NCBI GenBank assembly: GCA_963825175.1
Contig: CAWGSA010000002.1
Location: 434,001 to 498,000, forward strand
Origin: DATFTF01 sp963825175
GTDB lineage: Bacteria > Acidobacteriota > Thermoanaerobaculia > UBA5066 > Gp7-AA6
Direction of reading: 5' to 3'
DNA: 64,000 nucleotides
Shown here: positions 17,705 through 24,956 of the stretch, piece by piece
Layout: each line of letters starts with the position of its first letter
Numbering within the stretch: position 1 is the first letter of the stretch
Notes under the pieces: model-generated
Told to the model about the DNA's origin: nothing
Databases searched by the model: none
The model's input: the letters and a program-made list of their open reading frames with translations, nothing else
Translations under genes and position numbers: made by a program

Positions 17705-18895
17705 TCAGACGGCCGCGGCGGAGGCCAGGCTCTTCAGCGCCTCGACGCCGCCGGCGATGGTCTCCTCGGCCACGGAAAAGGAGAAACGCAGATGCCCTTG
17801 CCCCTCGGGGCCGAACACGACGCCGGGAACGGTGGCCACGCGGACGGTATCCAGGAGATGGCGCGCGGCGGCGGCCGAGTCGGAGCCGAGAGCGGAGGGG
17901 ATGCGGGGGAAGAGGTAGAGGGCGGCGCGCGGCGTCTCGATCTCGAAACCCGCGGTGCGCAGGCCCTCCACGAGGGCGTCGCGGCGCCGGCGATACCCCT
18001 CGCGGGCTTCGTCCAGGAAACCGTCGGACAGCTGCAGGGCGGCGAGGGCGGCCCATTGCGTCGGGGTCGACACGCCGTTGATCGAGTAGAGCACGACCGT
18101 CTGCATCGCGGTGCGCCAGCGCTTGGGAACCAGGACGTAGCCGGCGCGCCAGCCGGTCATCGAATACGTCTTGGACAGCGTGAAGACCGAGAGGGTGCGG
18201 TCGGCCATTCCCGGAAACGACGCCGGCGAGACGTGGGGCTCGCCCTCGTAGATCAGGTCCTCGTACGCCTCGTCGGAAATCAGCGCCAGTCCCTGGTCGC
18301 GCACGAAGGCGCAGGTCTCCTCGCACTCGGCGCGGGAGAAGACCGCTCCGGTGGGATTGTTGGGGGAGTTCCAGTAAAGGACCTTGGTCTTCGCGCTCTT
18401 GCGCCGCGCCAGAGCCGCGGTGATCCCGTCCCGGCGCGCCTCCTCCATCGGCACGAGGACCGGCACGGCCCCGTGGTAGGCCACGACGTCGACGATCGGC
18501 GTCCAGTACGGGGAGAACATGAGGACCTCGTCGCCCGGATCGAGCAGCGTGGCGAAGGCGGAGAAAAGGCCGTGCATGCCGCCGTTGACCACGATGGGCG
18601 CCTCGTCGTCGGCGGGGATCGCGTTCTTGGCGCGGACCTTCTCGACGATCGCACGCCGCAGCTCCGGCACGCCCGACGACGGGGCGTAGCGCGTCTCGTT
18701 GCGGGCGAGCGCCGCGGCCATGGCCTCCTTGATCGGCTGAGGGGTCGGCATGTACGGCTCGCCCCCCTCGAAGCGCCAGACCTTGTGACCCTGCGCCAGG
18801 AGATCCAGAACGCGGTTGCGGACCTTGACGATCTCGGAGAAGCCGACCGAGTCGAAGCGCCGGGCGACGCGCGGAAATCCACCCTCCGAGCTCAT
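17705..18895 (-). CDS. PLP-dependent class I/II aminotransferase
   Basis: 396 residues. Motifs: RFEGGEPYMPTPQPIKEA near the N-terminus, RYAPSSGVPELRRAI, NSPNNPTGAVFSRAE, SDEAYEDLIYEG and FTLSKTYSMTGWRAGY with the PLP-binding Lys. This is the aspartate/aromatic aminotransferase superfamily (fold type I, AspC/PatA-like); the substrate is not determined. It is distinct from the aminotransferase at 15470 and lies convergent to the omega-amidase. The 181 bp between this gene and the next contain only short GC-rich imperfect repeats. Confidence 0.9.
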   Translation of the reverse strand: MSSEGGFPRVARRFDSVGFSEIVKVRNRVLDLLAQGHKVWRFEGGEPYMPTPQPIKEAMAAALARNETRYAPSSGVPELRRAIVEKVRAKNAIPADDEAPIVVNGGMHGLFSAFATLLDPGDEVLMFSPYWTPIVDVVAYHGAVPVLVPMEEARRDGITAALARRKSAKTKVLYWNSPNNPTGAVFSRAECEETCAFVRDQGLALISDEAYEDLIYEGEPHVSPASFPGMADRTLSVFTLSKTYSMTGWRAGYVLVPKRWRTAMQTVVLYSINGVSTPTQWAALAALQLSDGFLDEAREGYRRRRDALVEGLRTAGFEIETPRAALYLFPRIPSALGSDSAAAARHLLDTVRVATVPGVVFGPEGQGHLRFSFSVAEETIAGGVEALKSLASAAAV

Positions 18896-19076
18896 GACAG
18901 ACGCGGGCGGGGACGCACCGAGCGCTCGGAGAGCGCGACAAGCGCCGGGTTCGCCCGCCGCTCACCCCCGCCCCTACGAAGAACGGAGAGCGAGGAGATC
19001 GCGGTACCGTAGGGGCCGTCCTTGCGGCCGCCCGCCTCGAGCCTCGAGTCGCGAGTCCCGAATCCCGCGTCCCGCT

Positions 19077-19262
19077 TCATAGCACCTTCCGGCGCCCGGG
19101 GCCCATGAGGAAGTAGAGGATCATGCCCAGGAGCGGAAGAAAGATGATCAAGAGAAGCCAGAGGATCTTGGTCCCGCTATCCGCTCCGCTCTTCAAGAGC
19201 GACACCACGGCGATGACGTCGAGCACGGTGATGAGGACCCACCACACCGGATGAAAAAACAT
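19077..19262 (-). CDS. Small two-span membrane protein with PLDc_N-type domain
   Basis: 61 residues from ATG 19262, preceded by a good GGGAGG ribosome site. Two hydrophobic helices (WWVLITVLDVIAVVSLL and ILWLLLIIFLPLLGMILYFL) separated by a short polar turn, ending MGPGRRKVL. The W-x-L-x-I-x-x-x-LPLLG-x-x-Y pattern is that of the PLDc_N (cardiolipin-synthase N-terminal-like) domain, often found as a free-standing small protein. Cellular role unknown. Confidence 0.85.
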   Translation of the reverse strand: MFFHPVWWVLITVLDVIAVVSLLKSGADSGTKILWLLLIIFLPLLGMILYFLMGPGRRKVL

Positions 19263-19291
19263 GCGTGCCTCCCAACCGTCGTTTCGTCGGA

Positions 19292-20848
19292 CTAGACTTT
19301 TTCGGCGATGGACTTGGCCTGGGTGAACAGGTACAGATACTCGCGGCCTCCGGCCTTGGAATCCGTCCCCGACATGTTGAAACCCCCGAACGGATGGACC
19401 CCCACCAGCGCGCCCGTGCATTTACGGTTCAGATACAGGTTCCCGCAGAAGAGCTCGCGCTTGCCGCGTTCGAGACGGCCCCGGTCCTTGGAGTAAAGAG
19501 CGCCGGTCAGGCCGTACTCGGTGTCGTTGGCCACGGCGATGCCCTCGTCGAAGTCCTTGACCGTCAGGACGGCGAGGACGGGTCCGAAGATCTCTTCCTT
19601 CGCCAGCCGCGAGCCCCTGGCCACGCCGTCGACGACCGTGGGCATCACGAAGAAGCCCTCGCCCGGTCCGGCCGCGCCGCCGGCCACGACCTTGCCCTCC
19701 TTCTTTCCGACCTCGACGTACTCCAGGATCTTCTTTTGCGCCCGAGCGTTGATGACCGCGCCGACCTGGACCGAGGGATCACGCACGTCGCCAACCTTCA
19801 ACGCTTTCGTTTTCTCGACCACCTTGGCCATGAGCGCGTCATGCACCTTCTCGTGCACGATCAGGCGCGAGCAGGCCGAGCATTTCTGGCCCTGGAATCC
19901 GAAGGCCGACGCCACCACGCCCCTGGCCGCCTCTTCCAGGTCCGCGGTCTCGTCGACCAGGATGAAATCCTTGCCGCCCATCTCCAGGATGGCCCGCTTG
20001 ATCCAGATCTGGCCGGGCGGCACCTTCCCGGCCTTCTCGCTGATCCCGACGCCCACGTCGCGCGATCCGGTGAATGCCACCAGGCGCGTCCTGGGGTGCT
20101 CGACGAGCGCGTTGCCGACGACCGACCCGCCGCCGGTGACGAAATTGAGGACGCCCGGCGGCATGCCGGCTTCGACCGCGGCCTCGTAGAACATGGTGGC
20201 GATGCCCGGCGAGTCCGAGGAGGGTTTCAAGACCACCGTGTTGCCGGTGACCAGCGCGGCCGTCGTCATGCCCGTCAGGATCGCCAGGGGGAAGTTCCAC
20301 GGCGGGATGACCGCGCAGACGCCCAGGGGGAGGTAGACGAGCTCGTCCTTTTCACCGGGGTACTGCACGACCGGCTGAGGCTGCGCCAGGCGTTCCATGT
20401 CCCGGGCATAGAACTCGCAGAAGTCGATGGCCTCGGCGGTGTCGCCGTCGGCTTCGGCCCAGGACTTGGATTCCTCGAGCACCATCATCGCGGAGAACTC
20501 ATGCTTGCGGCGGCGCAGAATCGCGGCGATCCGGACCAGGAGCTCGACCCTCTGAAGAGGCTCGGTCGCTCCCCAGGCCGGGAAGGCTTCGTGCGCCGCG
20601 GCCACCGCGCGCTCGGCGTCGTCCTTCGAGCCCTCGGGAAATCGCCCGATGATCTGGCCGGGCCGGGCCGGGTTGACCGACTCGAAGGTCCGTGCGGATC
20701 CAACGTCCATGCCGCCGATGTGGTTCCTTCCCTCGATCGGGAGCATCGATTCGACGGCCGCGAGGGCCCGGGCGAAGGCCTGGCGGTGGGAGTCGTCGGA
20801 GAAGTCGGTCAGGGGCTCATTCTGAAATTCGGGCAGCAAGACATCCAC
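19292..20848 (-). CDS. pruA: L-glutamate gamma-semialdehyde (P5C) dehydrogenase
   Basis: 518 residues of the NAD-dependent aldehyde dehydrogenase superfamily, RocA/PruA monofunctional group. Catalytic Cys323 in FQGQKCSACSRL and general-base Glu289 in LEMGGKDFILVDE. The NAD region is NFPLAILTGMTTAALVTGN, then FTGSRDVG. The C-terminal NLYLNRKCTGALVG and HPFGGFNMSGTDSKAGG are characteristic of P5C dehydrogenases. It oxidises glutamate semialdehyde, from proline or arginine breakdown, to glutamate. No proline dehydrogenase gene lies adjacent in this window. Confidence 0.93.
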   Translation of the reverse strand: MDVLLPEFQNEPLTDFSDDSHRQAFARALAAVESMLPIEGRNHIGGMDVGSARTFESVNPARPGQIIGRFPEGSKDDAERAVAAAHEAFPAWGATEPLQRVELLVRIAAILRRRKHEFSAMMVLEESKSWAEADGDTAEAIDFCEFYARDMERLAQPQPVVQYPGEKDELVYLPLGVCAVIPPWNFPLAILTGMTTAALVTGNTVVLKPSSDSPGIATMFYEAAVEAGMPPGVLNFVTGGGSVVGNALVEHPRTRLVAFTGSRDVGVGISEKAGKVPPGQIWIKRAILEMGGKDFILVDETADLEEAARGVVASAFGFQGQKCSACSRLIVHEKVHDALMAKVVEKTKALKVGDVRDPSVQVGAVINARAQKKILEYVEVGKKEGKVVAGGAAGPGEGFFVMPTVVDGVARGSRLAKEEIFGPVLAVLTVKDFDEGIAVANDTEYGLTGALYSKDRGRLERGKRELFCGNLYLNRKCTGALVGVHPFGGFNMSGTDSKAGGREYLYLFTQAKSIAEKV

Positions 20849-20927
20849 CTCCGGCGGAAGAAATCTATATCAGGCCGGCCCGCGCGCGGTGTGGGAGACG
20901 CCGCGCCGGTTTGATACTTTCTGGAAG

Positions 20928-22682
20928 ATGGAAAAACACGACACCCTCGCGGATTTCACGACCGACCGGCGGGTCCTGATCCTGTCGGCGATGGCCGTCG
21001 TCATCGGGGCGATCGGCGCGGTCGTCGCGTACGCGCTGGTCTGGCTGATCGCCGTCATCACCAACCTCGCCTACTACCAGCGCTTTTCGCACACCTTCGT
21101 TTCCCCGGCGGGGCATCACCTGGGAGCCTGGTCGATCCTGGTGCCCGTCGTCGGGGGACTGATCATCGGGGTGATGGCCCGCTTCGGCTCGGAGAAGATC
21201 CGGGGCCACGGCATCCCCGAGGCGCTCGAAGCCATCCTGATCGGAAGAAGCCGGATCGAATCGAAAGTGGCGGTCTTGAAGCCGGTGTCCTCGGCGCTTT
21301 CGATCGGAACCGGGGGACCCTTCGGCGCGGAAGGGCCGATCATCATGACCGGCGGCGCCTTCGGGTCCCTCTTTGCCCAGCTGTTCCATCTCTCCGGCGC
21401 GGAGCGCAAGACGCTGCTGGTGGCCGGAGCTGCGGCCGGCATGTCGGCGATCTTCGCCTCGCCGATGGCGGCGGTCCTGCTGGCCGTCGAGCTCCTCCTC
21501 TTCGAGTGGAAGCCGCGCAGCTTCATTCCCGTGTCGGTCGCCTCGCTCGTCGCCGCGGCCTTGCGCGTCCCGCTCCTGGGCGCCGGGCCGATCTTCCCGT
21601 CGCCGCCGCACGCGCCGCTCCAGATGGAAGGGCTGGCCTTTGCCCTGGCGGTCGGCGTCGTCGCCGGGCTGGGCTCCGGGCTCCTGACGAGTCTGGTCTA
21701 CGGGTTCGAAGATCTGTTCCTGAAGCTTCCGATCCACTGGATGTGGTGGCCCGCGATCGGCGGCCTGTTCATCGGGATCGGGGGACTGATCGACCCGCGC
21801 GTGCTGGGCGTGGGGTACGACACGATCGACTTGCTGGTCAAAGGCAAACTCTTCGGGATCGCCGTCCTCGGGCTTCTGATCGGCAAGGCGCTGGTCTGGT
21901 CGATCGCTCTGGGCTCTGGAACTTCCGGCGGCGTGCTCGCGCCGCTGCTCATCATTGGCGGCGCCCTGGGCGCGCTGGAGGCTCCGTTCATCCCCGTCGG
22001 CGACGCGGGATTGTGGGCCATGGTCAGCATGGCCGCGATGATGGGCGGGACGATGCGATCTCCCCTGACCGCGATCGTCTTCACCCTCGAGCTGACGCAC
22101 GACATGAACGCCCTGCCCGCACTGCTCGCGGCGTGCGTCGCGGCGCACGCGGTGACCGTCCTGCTCTTGCGCCGGTCCATCCTCACGGAGAAGGTGGCCC
22201 GCCGTGGCCATCACCTGACCCGCGAGTACAGCGTCGATCCCTTCGAGATCCACCGGGTCGAAGAAGTCATGGACAGGAATGTTCCGACGATCCCGTCCTC
22301 GATGACGGTGGCCGAGCTCTCCGCGAGGATCTTCTCCGGCCATCCGCTGTCTCAGCGTCAGGGCACGCCGATCCTGGACGAGAAGAAGGATCTCGTGGGC
22401 ATCATCACCCGGAGCGACCTGATGAAGGCAATGGAGCATTCGCGCGACGCCGACACGGTGCTCGACGTCGGCAGCCGCCAGGTCGTGGTGGGGTATCCGG
22501 ACGAGCTCCTGAGGGACGCCGTCAAGCGCATGCTCGACCATGGCATCGGGCGGCTTCCGATCGTCGAGCGGGACAATCCGAAGCGGCTGGTCGGGTATCT
22601 CGGACGGGCCGGGGTGATGGCCGCGCGCGTCCACATGTTCGAGGAGGAGCACTTGCGCGAGCGCGGTCGCTCGGCGCGGTGA
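20928..22682 (+). CDS. CLC-type chloride channel/transporter with two CBS domains
   Basis: 584 residues from ATG 20928; an in-frame ATG at 20889 would add 13 residues and is less likely. About ten or more hydrophobic helices hold the CLC signatures GHGIPEALEAI, GTGGPFGAEGPIIMTGG (gating Glu in GAEGP) and GSGTSGGVLAPLLIIGG. The first signature has His where E. coli ClcA has Ser (GSGIP), as seen in many CBS-bearing homologues. Residues about 450-584 form a CBS pair (VMDRNVPTIPSSMTV, VGYPDELLRDAVKRM), usually nucleotide-sensing. It is divergent from pruA and shares a GTGA overlap with the methyltransferase. Confidence 0.93.
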   Translation: MEKHDTLADFTTDRRVLILSAMAVVIGAIGAVVAYALVWLIAVITNLAYYQRFSHTFVSPAGHHLGAWSILVPVVGGLIIGVMARFGSEKIRGHGIPEALEAILIGRSRIESKVAVLKPVSSALSIGTGGPFGAEGPIIMTGGAFGSLFAQLFHLSGAERKTLLVAGAAAGMSAIFASPMAAVLLAVELLLFEWKPRSFIPVSVASLVAAALRVPLLGAGPIFPSPPHAPLQMEGLAFALAVGVVAGLGSGLLTSLVYGFEDLFLKLPIHWMWWPAIGGLFIGIGGLIDPRVLGVGYDTIDLLVKGKLFGIAVLGLLIGKALVWSIALGSGTSGGVLAPLLIIGGALGALEAPFIPVGDAGLWAMVSMAAMMGGTMRSPLTAIVFTLELTHDMNALPALLAACVAAHAVTVLLLRRSILTEKVARRGHHLTREYSVDPFEIHRVEEVMDRNVPTIPSSMTVAELSARIFSGHPLSQRQGTPILDEKKDLVGIITRSDLMKAMEHSRDADTVLDVGSRQVVVGYPDELLRDAVKRMLDHGIGRLPIVERDNPKRLVGYLGRAGVMAARVHMFEEEHLRERGRSAR

Positions 22683-23329
22683 ACCTCAAGGGAGCGAAGG
22701 CCGAGCGCTTCGGAGCACTCGCCTCCCGGCTCTACCGCCGTTGGGGGGAGCCGACGCTCGAGCCGCTCTACCGCCGCGTCGCCGAGGACGTTCCGATCCG
22801 GCGCGGGCGGCTGCTCGACGTGGGGTGTGGTCCGGGCCGTCTGGCCCGCCTGGTCGCGACGGACCGGCCTGACCTCTCGGTCGTGGGTTTGGACGCTTCG
22901 TCCGACATGATCGGGGAGGCGCGGCTCGGACGGAACCCGCCGAACCTGGAGTTCGTCAACGCCTCGATCGAGTCGGCCAGCTTCGAATCGGAATTCGAGC
23001 TCGCCCTGACTCTCTTGTCGTTTCATCACTGGGAGGAGCCGGCGAAGGGCCTTGACGCCGTCCACCGCGCGCTCGCGCCCGGCGGGAAGTTCTGGATCTA
23101 CGAGCCCGATGCCGAGGCTTCCAACGGGGACATCCGGCGCGACCATGAGCCTCTTTGGGGCTGGCTTCGGATGCCGGGATGGCTCCATCGGCGCATGTCG
23201 CGGAGCCATGGCTTTTCGCTGGCCGAGATCGACGAGGTTGTGCGCCCGGTGGTGGCCCGGACAACCTTTGGCGAATGCGTCGCGGAGCGCCGCGGCTCGA
23301 CCATCCGGATCGAGCTCGTCCGGCGGTGA
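22679..23329 (+). CDS. Class I SAM-dependent methyltransferase
   Basis: 216 residues from GTG 22679, overlapping the CLC stop (GTGA). The SAM-binding motif I is LLDVGCGPGRLARLV (about 48-62); an acidic residue ends strand 2 (VVGLDASSDMI); motif IV region LALTLLSFHHW; post-motif ALAPGGKFWIYEPD. Methyltransf_11/25-like fold. The substrate is unknown; translational coupling to a chloride transporter gives no obvious functional hint. The next gene is separated by the cysteine attenuator region. Confidence 0.85.
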   Translation: MNLKGAKAERFGALASRLYRRWGEPTLEPLYRRVAEDVPIRRGRLLDVGCGPGRLARLVATDRPDLSVVGLDASSDMIGEARLGRNPPNLEFVNASIESASFESEFELALTLLSFHHWEEPAKGLDAVHRALAPGGKFWIYEPDAEASNGDIRRDHEPLWGWLRMPGWLHRRMSRSHGFSLAEIDEVVRPVVARTTFGECVAERRGSTIRIELVRR

Positions 23330-23348
23330 CATCCCGGCCGGTCTTGCC

Positions 23349-23377
23349 TTGACAGGGGAGTCCAAGGCGGATACAAG
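23349..23377 (+). promoter_or_regulatory. Sigma-70-type promoter for the cysteine operon leader
   Basis: A consensus -35 TTGACA (23349-23354), a 17-base spacer, then TACAAG (23372-23377; 4 of 6 matches to TATAAT). Transcription would be expected to begin at about 23384-23386, on or next to the leader-peptide ATG at 23386. The leader mRNA may therefore be leaderless, as polycysteine leaders in mycobacteria are. An AAGGGA ribosome-site-like sequence at 23375-23380 would only matter if transcription starts further upstream. Confidence 0.6.
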
Positions 23378-23385
23378 GGAACGGG

Positions 23386-23463
23386 ATGGGCACGACGGGC
23401 CGGGGCCGCTGCTGTTGTTGTTCGACGACCCTTCGGGGTCCACAGAGCGGGCTCGCGCCCTAG
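23386..23463 (+). CDS. Cysteine leader peptide with four consecutive Cys codons
   Basis: 25 codons: MGTTGRGRCCCCSTTLRGPQ, then SGLAP and TAG. Codons 9-12 are TGC TGT TGT TGT. Four adjacent Cys codons in a short frame just before a cysteine synthase gene are the hallmark of a ribosome-stalling attenuator peptide. The last codons (447-460 of the 23 kb block) form the 5' arm of an antiterminator, so a ribosome that reaches the stop codon would mask it. It is too short to have an enzymatic role. Start chosen for the promoter position and the phase of the Cys run. Confidence 0.8.
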   Translation: MGTTGRGRCCCCSTTLRGPQSGLAP

Positions 23464-23520
23464 GGCGCCTTCGCAGTCCAGGTCGAGGAACGAGCCCGCC
23501 GAGCCACCGGCGGGCTTTTT
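23427..23520 (+). promoter_or_regulatory. Attenuator: mutually exclusive antiterminator and terminator
   Basis: GACCC-TTCG-GGGTC (23427-23440) is a UUCG-capped hairpin. GCGGGCTCG (23447-23455) is the exact complement of CGAGCCCGC (23491-23499). That second segment contains most of the 5' arm of the terminator stem (23494-23501 with 23508-23515), so the two structures exclude each other. Stalling at the Cys codons (23410-23421) leaves 23447-23455 free to form the antiterminator. Completing the peptide covers it and lets the terminator form. The geometry is that of classical amino-acid attenuators. Confidence 0.75.
23494..23520 (+). terminator. Intrinsic terminator of the cysteine attenuator
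   Basis: GCCCGCCG (23494-23501), a six-base loop, CGGCGGGC (23508-23515), then TTTTT (23516-23520). The 8-bp all-GC stem with a U-tract is the strongest intrinsic terminator seen in the window. It lies 18 bp before the cysM TTG start. Confidence 0.88.
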
Positions 23521-23538
23521 CATTCTTGGAGGTCCGGT

Positions 23539-24525
23539 TTGGTCAAGAGCGTCGACACGGATGAGGAGAGGGCGGACGCGGGCCGCTCCGCCGGGACGAG
23601 TCTGCCTCGGGCCATGAGGCTTCTCGACGCGATCGGGAACACGCCGCTGCTCGACCTCGCGCACCTGGCCCGCGACGTGCCTGGGCTGCGCCTTCTGGCC
23701 AAGGCGGAATTCATGAACCCCGGGGGGAGCGTGAAGGACCGGCCGGCCCGGGCCATGCTCGCCGACGGCCTGGCCCGCGGCCTTCTCACGCCGGGCAAGC
23801 GGATCCTGGAGGCGACCTCCGGCAACACCGGGATCGCCGACGCCATGCTGGGACGCACGCTCGGCTTTCCGGTGACGCTGTGCGTTCCGGCCAAGGCCTC
23901 GGTCGAGCGCAAGGCCATTCTCGCCGCCTTCGGCGCGGAGCTGGTGTTGACCGATCCGCTGGAAGGAGCCGACGGGGCGATCCGCGCGGCGCGGGAGATG
24001 TTCGCCCGCGATCCTGAGAAGTTCTTTTACCCGGATCAATACTCCAACCCCGCTAACTGGCGGGCGCACTTCGAGACGACCGGCCCGGAGATCTGGCGGG
24101 ACACCGGGGGCGCGCTGACCCACTTCGTGGCCGGACTGGGAACGACGGGCACCTTCATGGGCGTCACGCGATATCTCAAGAGCAGAAGCGCGGCGGTGCA
24201 GTGCGTCTCCATGCAGCCGGACGGTCCCATCCACGGCCTGGAGGGGATGAAGCATATGGGCTCGCAGATGATCCCGCGCATCTACGATCCGACGCTCGCC
24301 GACGCGGAGCTCACCGTCGGCACGGAGGAAGCGTTCGCCATGTGCCGCCGGCTGGCCCGCGAGGAGGGCGTCTTCGTCGGCCCGTCCGCCGCGGCCAATG
24401 TGGTCGCCGCGCTGTGCGTGGCCAGGGAGACGGCGGGGCCGTGCACCATCGTCACGATCCTGTGCGACGGAGGCGGCAAGTACCTGTCCCAGCCGATCTG
24501 GGAGGAGGAGGGCGCGCGCCGATGA
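23539..24525 (+). CDS. cysM: CysM-type cysteine synthase (thiocarboxylate pathway)
   Basis: 328 residues from TTG 23539 with GGAGG 6 bases upstream. PLP fold-type II motifs: FMNPGGSVKDRPA with PLP Lys66, ATSGNTGIADAML (substrate loop), GLGTTGTFMGVTRYL (phosphate cup) and GPSAAANVVAAL near the C-terminus. Its neighbours encode a JAMM protease, a CysO-like carrier and MoeZ. This indicates the CysO-thiocarboxylate route known from mycobacteria, where O-phosphoserine is the acceptor and protein-bound sulfur the donor. Expression is predicted to be governed by the Cys-codon attenuator. The stop overlaps the mec ATG (ATGA). Confidence 0.92.
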   Translation: MVKSVDTDEERADAGRSAGTSLPRAMRLLDAIGNTPLLDLAHLARDVPGLRLLAKAEFMNPGGSVKDRPARAMLADGLARGLLTPGKRILEATSGNTGIADAMLGRTLGFPVTLCVPAKASVERKAILAAFGAELVLTDPLEGADGAIRAAREMFARDPEKFFYPDQYSNPANWRAHFETTGPEIWRDTGGALTHFVAGLGTTGTFMGVTRYLKSRSAAVQCVSMQPDGPIHGLEGMKHMGSQMIPRIYDPTLADAELTVGTEEAFAMCRRLAREEGVFVGPSAAANVVAALCVARETAGPCTIVTILCDGGGKYLSQPIWEEEGARR

Positions 24526-24954
24526 TCGAGATCACGCCCGAGGCGGCGCAGGTCGATCCGGGCCCATAGCGCCGCGGAGTATCCCGAGGAGTGCTGCGGC
24601 GCGCTCCTGGGCGAGAGCGCCGGCAAGGCGGCGCGTGTGCTCCGCGCCGAGCCCCTGGCCAACGAGCGGCAGGACGAGCGGCGACGGCGGTTCCGGATCA
24701 ACCCGTGGGAATACCGGCGGATGGAGCGGCTGGCCGACGCGGAAGGCCTCGCGCTGCTCGGCTTCTACCACTCGCATCCCGATCATCCCGCGATCCCGTC
24801 GGAGTACGACCGGGAGCACGCGTTTCCCTTTTTTCATTACGTCGTGATGGCCGTCGCCGGCGGGCAGCCCGGCGAAGTCTCGTCGTGGATCCTGTCGGAG
24901 GACCGCGGCGTCTTCGAGAAAGAACGTCTCGTGGCCGACGGCACCGGGAGGTAA
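24522..24954 (+). CDS. mec: Mec-like JAMM metalloprotease releasing Cys from Cys-CysO (apparent frameshift)
   Basis: The ATG at 24522 overlaps the cysM stop. The frame reads MIEITPEAA and then hits TAG; dropping one base near 24549 gives RSIRAHSAAEYPEECCGALL and an intact protein to 24954. All JAMM/MPN+ elements are present: Glu in YPEECCG, the zinc motif FYHSHPDHP and the Ser-x-x-Asp in IPSEYD. In mycobacteria Mec cleaves the C-terminal cysteine from CysO after CysM adds it. No alternative start codon in the second frame precedes the catalytic Glu; GTG 24637 would lose it. Either the base is a sequencing error or the gene has just been inactivated. Confidence 0.8.
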
Positions 24955-24956
24955 TC

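Noticed and set aside
23330..23540. T-box or SAM riboswitch before cysM
   Set aside because: No T-box consensus or SAM-riboswitch core was found; the Cys-codon leader with overlapping antiterminator explains the terminator better.
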